Of a stretch of DNA of 64,000 nt, positions 57,646 through 64,000 are shown piece after piece. The stretch is from assembly GCF_033958435.1 (NCBI RefSeq), contig NC_134142.1, positions 97,473,001 through 97,537,000 on the forward strand, in the 5' to 3' direction. Positions within the stretch are counted from its first letter, which is position 1. Each line of letters opens with the position of its first letter. The notes beneath the pieces are model-generated. The model made no database searches, was not told the origin of the DNA, and saw only the letters and a list, made by a program, of their open reading frames with translations. Both the position numbers and the translations under genes were made by a program. This DNA is from Carettochelys insculpta. Taxonomy: Eukaryota; Chordata; Testudines; Carettochelyidae.

Positions 57646-57844
57646 TATCAGAGAGGTATCCGTGTTAGTCTGTATCTTTGAGAACAAGTCCTGTGGCATC
57701 TTATAGACTAATAGATAATTTGGAGCATAAACTTTGTGCGCAAAGACCCGCTTCATCAGATGCATGATGAAGTGGGTCTTTGCCCACAAAACCTTATGCT
57801 CCAAAATATCTGCTAGTCTATAAGGAGCCACAGGACTCCTTTTA
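57646..57844. mobile_element. Head-to-head Penelope-like dimer, family 2
   Basis: The left unit runs on the minus strand and the right unit on the plus strand, meeting at the palindromic CATCAGATGCATGATG (57754-57769). The left unit includes the distal segment 'tatcagagaggtatccgtg...'; the right stops at 'ccacaggactcc', so the arms are unequal as in the other dimers. The left unit keeps CTGATGA; at the junction the right unit reads GCATGATGA, two bases short of the expected core, and GAAA is lost. The target duplication is unclear (TCCTTTA versus TCCTTTTA). Confidence 0.7.
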
Positions 57845-57849
57845 CCTGG

Positions 57850-58380
57850 GCTCATTCCAGTTCAGAACAGGCATTTTTATACTTACAGTTATAAAGCAAA
57901 GCTTAAAGACGTTACAAGTAAAATTAAAGAATGTAGCAACTCACAAGCATTTTATAGAGTCTAAATACTAAACTCACATCTTTTATCCATCTTGAACAAT
58001 ACCAGCATGAAGGTGAGCAGGGCTGGTTTCCAGCTATGAATTTGTCGGTGCTCAGCTGGTGCCTGCATCCTTGGCAAGAGCTGCCATGTGATCCACCAGT
58101 GTCACAATGGTTCATATGAGTCTAATTTTATACAAATGTGATGTTTCATGTTTGAGCCTGTATTTCTTTTAATAGAAACAAGTTGAGAAGTGGTGCATTT
58201 GATTTGTTTTTAACAAAATATCACTAGGTGGGATCCAAAAGCAGGGGCAGTGTGGATCCAGATTCTCTTCATTTGCCAAGAGGCATTTGGATAAATAACA
58301 TATATAATAATTGACACACACCACAGATCGTGAACAAGAAAAACCCAGCGATAACATGGCTTAAATCTTGGGAACAACAC
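57850..58380. other. Anonymous DNA between two dimers
   Basis: About 530 bp with no recognised feature. Confidence 0.45.
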
Positions 58381-58394
58381 ACACATGTTCACAC

Positions 58395-58614
58395 ACAAAA
58401 ACAATGAGAAGTTCTGTGGCACCTAATAGAGTAACAGATTTTTTGGAGCATAAGCTTTCATCAGCAAAGAACCACTTTGGGAGATGCATGTAGTCTGAAG
58501 AAGTGGGTCTTTGCCCACGAAAGCTTAAGCGCCAAAAAAAAATCTGTTAGTCTATGTGCCACAGGACTTCTTGGTGTTTTTGCGGAAACAGACTAATATG
58601 GCTACCACTCTGAT
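58395..58614. mobile_element. Head-to-head Penelope-like dimer, 12-bp TSD
   Basis: Inverted family 2 units flanked by ACATGTTCACAC at 58383-58394 and 58615-58626, an exact 12-bp target duplication. The left (minus) unit is the shorter one; the right (plus) unit continues to the distal end '...gctaccactctgata'. Orientation is opposite to the dimer at 57646-57844. Arms have diverged more than those at 21634-21833. Confidence 0.8.
58495..58526 (+). ncRNA. Hammerhead-ribozyme-like core, stem I lost
   Basis: CTGAAGA (58495-58501), extra A, GTGGG (58503-58507), 6-nt loop, CCCAC (58514-58518), GAAA (58519-58522), with AGCT at 58522-58525 and T. Stem II is perfect. The flanks no longer pair: GCAT is displaced upstream by five bases and the downstream ATGC has become AAGC. 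Confidence 0.5.
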
Positions 58615-58655
58615 ACATGTTCACACGTTTCCCCATTGGTAGGGGAACTCACTAG

Positions 58656-58693
58656 TCAATAATCATAATAATCATAATAATAATAATAATAAT
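58656..58693 (+). repeat. (AAT)n microsatellite
   Basis: Interrupted AAT/CAT repeats. Confidence 0.9.
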
Positions 58694-58699
58694 CGCCTC

Positions 58700-61390
58700 T
58701 CGTTGGAACAGATTCATTCAGAATGTGAACAAGTGTTCATTTAAACCATGATACCATCAATGGAAAGATACGTAATGAAGCGCAAGCATATGCTCTAAAA
58801 AAGGAAGCAAAATCACAGGGAAAACATAGTATATTATTGTAATTGCCTATTTTAGCTATGAATGTGGCATAGATGGTCCTCACTGTTCTATTTTATGACA
58901 GAGAAGAAGTTAATCCTATAGTTATGACTGCCCATACTGTTATTAACTAGCTGGTGGGTTCTACATGGTAGATCTGTGTGGTAAGATACCAAATGTCAAT
59001 CCCAAAGACATAAGTGAGCTAGCAAAAACAATGCTGAATACCTCTCCCACCCTCATGTCCCCCCACTGAAAGTGGTATTCTTTTTTTTTGTCCAGTGCAT
59101 GTTACAATATTTCTGTTCCGTTCTAGTAGAACATCTGATAGGATTGTATAAGACCCCTTCTACAATGAAAATGCTACCAAAGGAGAGAGAAGGGAGGATG
59201 AATTACAGAGGGGCCTAAATCATTATACTAATGATTCAGATCTAACGTCTGACCCCTTCACTGAGAAGCCCAAATAGGGAATAATTGGGTGCTGCACTAT
59301 TCTGAAAACCTGACTTACAAAACCCAGTAATATGAAGGAGCAAATGAGCCAGATCACAGTTAGAATTGGGGTCTCAGAGTCTAATTAGCTTGGCATTAAG
59401 CATTGCCATTGTCTGCTACGTAAGACTCAGTAATGTGCTGTTTTATCATCTTTGGTCTTGTGGTTTGAAATATGTAGACTGACTGATCAGCTGCTGGTGA
59501 TTAAGGCATGTTTATGAAAAAAAGAGCCAAATACATTCTACTGCAGTCCATTCAGGTTCTGAAACAGCTCCCATCCTCGCAGTCTCTGAGCACTTTTAGG
59601 TTTGGATTTAATATGATATTTTGCTAAAGACTTAATTTCATAACTTGGAATTTTTCTGTAAAACTTGGTCTGTTTCAGGTTATCAGCCCCCCTCCCACCT
59701 CTTTCTGCCCGTCTGCTGACTTCTTCCAGAGAACATGTGTGCTCCCAAGATTTAATGTGGTTTCTGGTTGAGAATGGCACACCGGTAGCAGGTACAACAC
59801 TAAGACAAATAGATTTTTCCAACCAATGTTTAACTCCTCCTCTTCCCTCCAAGTAAATGAAATGTAATCAGATAATGGAGCACATGACTTGTAATGAGGA
59901 TAAATGTCAACAGTTTCCACTTTATGAGAAGAAATGAGGATTTGTGCTTTGTTTCTCCAAATTGGCAATTTTACAAAGTGGCGCTGGCTAAAAAGTGTAC
60001 ATTCCCTTCTACTCTCCGTGGTCCCCATTACATGTACTCACACTTGATTAAGTACACACATGCATACCTTATCAGGAGTTCCATATCTGTAACCTAAACA
60101 TAGATCTGGAAACCCGTTAGTTACAATCATTTCGATTTTGTCACTGAGACATTTACACTAAACATATAGGAGTGAACCCTTGGCTGTGCCAACCATTCAC
60201 ACTCTCTGGGATCAAAGTGGCCTTTAGTGTAATTTAGTAAACAGCCTAAGTTACACTGGCTGTGGCAGATTCTCTGGGACTGCTGCACTGCACTACTAGA
60301 GAGCTGTGCGCACTAACCTTGTTGCTTTCACATAACATATGTTGCCTTTCTGCCAGTGATGTACCCTTAGTGGGAGGAAGGAAACTGATGGCATAGGGAC
60401 AATATCCCATGTCTGCTGCACTCAAGAAGTTCCCTGCTGCAGAGGCAGCATAGTGAAAGAGCAGAGGTGGAATCCCTTTAAACAGCTTGGAGACCTCTTG
60501 TTGTGCTGTGTTCTATGCCATAGATGCAGAAGCCTGGCAGAAGAAACAATATGTATATATCTTAGTCTGGGATATTTATGTATATTTAGTAAACATGGTT
60601 ATTTGGCACCCAGCTGAACCTGTGTACTTTCTGTATTGGAGTGAATGGCAAAACTGCCCAATCTGTTGTGGGATGTACTAAAAGATGCTCAAGGTGGAAA
60701 TCCTTGTCACTTCTAGTAGCTCCTAACTAGATGCCATATAACCAGGAGTCATATAACTAGGGGTCAAGGCACTCAGACATTTGTTAACCTGCTAATTTTG
60801 CAGTTTTCCAGACCCTGCCTAGCTCCTGCCAAGTGGAGCACCAAAAAGTCATTGAGTTTTTGATGGAAAGAGACATATTGGAAAAAAAAGTTCTCTACCC
60901 AAAACTCCTGAGTCTGCTGACTCAGATAGAACGTCTCATGAGAACAGAGCTTTTTTTTTTCATAAGAGTTCTGAGACTCCACGGTTCCTATTACATCAGA
61001 GATACCCTCTGCGCAGACTTTCCTATGGTGTCTCAGTATCTGCAGCTCCATGGCTAGCTGAAACCCAGAAGTGTAGATAAAGCATATAAATGAGTTGGAA
61101 CCTCCACGCCTTTGTGAACACACACAGAAAGTTAGTGTCCAGACATTACTGGCCCAACACACTGGCCGCTTGCCTCAACCTGACTACAGCTGAGCTGATG
61201 TTTGTTAAGGTTTTTATGCAAGATCTCACAACTAATCCATTATTGTTCTTTAGAGAATGCCCATCTTTTATTCCTGTTCTTCTTTGTATGGCTGATGTAA
61301 ATAGACAGGAACAATTGTTATGTTACATATAGATGGTTCAGCCAGAAAATTGCATGTGGAATAGCAGAGTGTACTGACATGATGACTCTT
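58700..61390. other. Anonymous DNA
   Basis: About 2.7 kb. The longest frame, 129 codons on the minus strand at 60773-61162, has no recognisable motif. No RNA gene or confident repeat. Confidence 0.4.
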
Positions 61391-61392
61391 TT

Positions 61393-62560
61393 TTATTTGT
61401 GACTCAGGCATTGAATTGTTGTATGTACCATGGTGTGTTCTGGGTGACCACAGACACACAATGGAAGGTCTTTAATTTTCCTTTGGTGCAGCAAACATCT
61501 GCCGTGATTTGGGCCAATACATTTTAGGTTTGTAGGAGACTGAAGCCCAGGATCTTCTGTATTGGATCTTTCACAAAGTGTTATTTGTGATTTTGTTGTG
61601 AACTCCATTTGGTTTTCAAAGCTTCATCAGGGTTGAAGCTGCACTATTGAAAATTAAATGTGTGGGACCAGAAGGCATAAACAACATCAAGTGATAAAGG
61701 ACATTGTTAAAGTCCAGGTGGATGGAAAGATACTCCTTTTCCAGAATCTCCTGAATTGCTAAAGACAAATCATAGCTGATGGTACTAGCAGAGTGGGGAT
61801 GATGCAGCACCACTGACTTGAAGTGATTTCCATTATATACAAGATTTACTGTGTAGTTCAGTGGCTTTCAGCACTCCCACTGCAAAAACTGTTCCAGCGC
61901 CCCTGAGGCAAATGGATGGGGGATTACTGGCAGCCAAGATGTTGGGGCCAACTTGAGGGTTCCAGTGAGGCACCACATTTGTAGTATTTAGCTGGATATC
62001 TACAAATGTGGCTACTTCTGGTTTTTACTGGTGCACAATACTCAGCTGCGAAGCACATAAGGGCCATCACTGATGTCTATAACATTGGTGTTGATGCTTC
62101 CCAGCTTATACTTACCAGTACCTAGACTATGTTGATCCTTCTCTTCATCTCAGCAGCTACCTTCTTCAGATGGTCATGGAAGGAAAGCATGTGATCCAGG
62201 TTCGCTTTGAGCTAGAAGGTGTGCTTAGCATTTCTGTTATCAAGATGGGATGCAGTGGCTTGTTTTGTGAGGATTTGGCTTGAACTTCCATTTCTGAAAA
62301 TATTTAGGTCCCTGATCAAGGTGGACTCGACATTGCAGAAGGTGGCTGCTTGAATTCCCAGGGAAAGGTCATCCACATTTGCAATTTGCACTATTTTGTT
62401 GGAAGCATATTACTTATTTAAGCACTGAAGAGTGTTGGCACAATTGCTGAGCCTTGTGACAAGTCCATTGTGGAGGAATTGGGCAAACTGACTTTGTTGT
62501 CCAAATGGTCACGTAGCTGCCTATTGCTCAGCATAGTCTATAATAGGCATGGTGATTTGC
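61393..62560 (-). mobile_element. Non-LTR retrotransposon remnant (RT C-terminal half)
   Basis: Decayed LINE read from about 62560 down to 61393. In order: SNRQLRDHLDNKVSL and QGSAIVPTLFSA (about 62540-62425), the RT motif before the catalytic box; ANVDD (about 62380), a damaged YADD region; SHLDNRNAKHTF (about 62250-62225); NLDHMLSFHDHLKKVAAEMK (about 62205-62145), the thumb-like LDxxLSFxxHL block; MALMCFAAEYCAPV (about 62070-62035); and, in a separate frame at 61393-61608, GPNHGRC followed by LCVCGHPEHTMVHTTIQCL, a Cys/His-rich C-terminal knuckle. Several frameshifts and stops. The motifs differ from the LINE at 41640-44225, so it is another family. The clade is not determined. Confidence 0.75.
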
Positions 62561-62564
62561 AGCT

Positions 62565-64000
62565 CTGTTTTATTCTCCAGAGCTGGAGCTAATGAGTCCC
62601 AGTCTTTGAGGTTGGTAGGACAAGTTGGAAGAATAACCCTGCTTCTCTTACAACTTGACATCCTAACACCTCCTAGCATAATAGTTGTTTTACAAAATCA
62701 GAACCTTGAAAAAGATTTAGTTCTATGTTGGAGTGAACAGGTAGGGGGTTGAATGGGGAGGATGCATCTTTGTTTCAGACAAGTTTCTCCTTACCTGTCC
62801 ACCAGTCATTTATGGTGGGAAAAAGTGTTAGGTTTCAAACAAAAGGACAGAGTTATAACTACCAGAGCCAAAGAAGAAAGTTAACAGTATCTGAACAACA
62901 GAGGGCAAAAACAGAACTATCTTGCTAACAAGATGGACATAACCCCAAATTATAGATTTGAATAACCTTAATTTTGCTCATTTCTTTAAGACACAGGTTC
63001 CAGGCATTCCAGGGATATTTATTTCTGATGTTTGTACCATGGCCACATCTCTCAACAGTGACCCTGCCACTTGGTGAAGCTGTATAAAAAGATATAGCAA
63101 AGAACTCCCGACTCTGGATAACGTTGCCAGAAAAAACACAATGGAATGAGTGTTTCAGAGCACCACTTGCATGCAGTTTTCAGATCTATAAGTAAAACCA
63201 TCTGTCTCTGACTTCAGCAGAAAGGCAACAAACAGGTCAGCATCAACTCCCAGCAAATTTCACAGAGGCTGATTCTATGAAACCTAAATCCAAGGATTAG
63301 AATTTGGAACATGTGCTGGAGGTGGAGTACACTAGGAGGTGGCTTTGTGACAAATAATGAAATGAAAAAGGGGATTTGTGAATGGAAATAAGGAAATATG
63401 TAGATAAATGCCAGTGAGTGAAAAAGAAAAACATTTCCACCTAAGAGCAAAGCTCCTGGCTGTAGAGAAGAGAATGGAGAATTAAGGCAGAGTAGTGGTG
63501 CTGTCAGGCTGGTGAAAAGACCATTTGCACCTCCTAGTGGTAAATTAAAGTCCACTAAAATATCAAGCTCTGATGCGTAGAACTTTTTTCACCATAACAT
63601 GAAAGGTCTGGTATCAACTACTTGTAATATATCGGTGGTCCATGGAACGTCTGGAACCTATGTCTGAATGAAAAACGTTTTTGGTGAAAAAGCAAATTAT
63701 CTAAAATTCAGGGTTTTTCATAGTTAATTAGGCTCAAAACTGGGCTCATTAGGCATTCACATTTTTCAAGGAAAGAGACACATTTTCATTGGAAAATGGG
63801 CAAGTGTTTGAGCAAAACCATCGTTGTTTCTGAATGAAATTACTGCAAGCAGTACCCTCTGCTCTTGTTTGAAGCAAAGATGGCTTTTGTACTGAAACCT
63901 TGGAACATCCTGTTTTCAGTTTGAAAAATTACCAACATACTGGGTGAGGGAGCACAACATCATATGGCACAGTAGTGAAAATGTGCCTATGAAATGCCAT
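62565..64000. other. Anonymous DNA
   Basis: No recognised repeat, exon or RNA gene to the end of the window. A 113-codon minus-strand frame at 63214-63555 has no motif. Confidence 0.4.

Noticed and set aside
60773..61162. 129-codon minus-strand frame
   Set aside because: No recognisable domain or repeat series; AT-rich chance frame more likely.
61855..61925. 'cagtggctttcagcactccc' as a hAT terminus
   Set aside because: No matching right end or target duplication, and it overlaps the LINE remnant.
1..64000. CRISPR arrays, operons, bacterial-type terminators or ribosome-binding sites
   Set aside because: No regularly spaced repeats and no dense gene order; the repeat content is vertebrate.

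Overview
This window looks like nuclear DNA from a vertebrate, most likely a turtle (Testudines). It has AT-rich background with low CpG, a CR1 LINE 3' end, MIR/CORE-SINE-like fragments, hAT fragments, many short fold-back DNA elements ending in GTCTACAC, and the interspersed units ending in '...GTTAGTCTATAAGGTGCCACAGGAC...' that I know as very common in turtle sequence. The turtle call is inference from repeat content; a soft-shelled turtle is possible but unproven. I found no protein-coding exon, tRNA, rRNA, CpG-island promoter or CRISPR array that I could support. I read the window as a gene desert or a very large intron, built mainly from transposable-element remains between anonymous AT-rich stretches.

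Layout. 0-6.2 kb: five fold-back MITE copies, including a nearly perfect 428-bp palindrome, and a small element with perfect 26-bp inverted ends flanked by TA. 6.2-17 kb: mostly anonymous sequence with one 442-bp MITE. 17-22 kb: two ribozyme-like repeat units, two more MITEs, two hAT elements and a perfect 92-bp inverted repeat. 22-37 kb: a MITE with a different interior, CR1 fragments, an old dispersed repeat present twice, and a hAT element with 8-bp target duplications. 37-45 kb: an RTE-like LINE remnant (about 41.6-44.2 kb) split by two younger insertions. 45-57 kb: microsatellite, pyrimidine-rich degenerate minisatellite, MIR-like fragments. 57-59 kb: two head-to-head repeat dimers. 61.4-62.6 kb: minus-strand remnant of a second, different non-LTR reverse transcriptase.

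The most interesting signal is a small, abundant repeat (Penelope-like by inference). Its units carry a hammerhead-ribozyme core: CUGANGA, a 5-bp stem, GAAA, a self-complementary AGCU, and matching flanks that change together between families. These units repeatedly occur as head-to-head inverted dimers. Two of the three dimers are bounded by 12-bp target-site duplications, so the dimer itself appears to be what inserted. The second theme is arm homogenisation: both the dimer at 21.6 kb and the palindromic MITE at 5.75 kb have arms more alike to each other than to sister copies.

Limits: I compared sequences by eye only. Boundaries without target duplications are approximate, family names are by recognition, and I could not test for host exons, conservation or expression.
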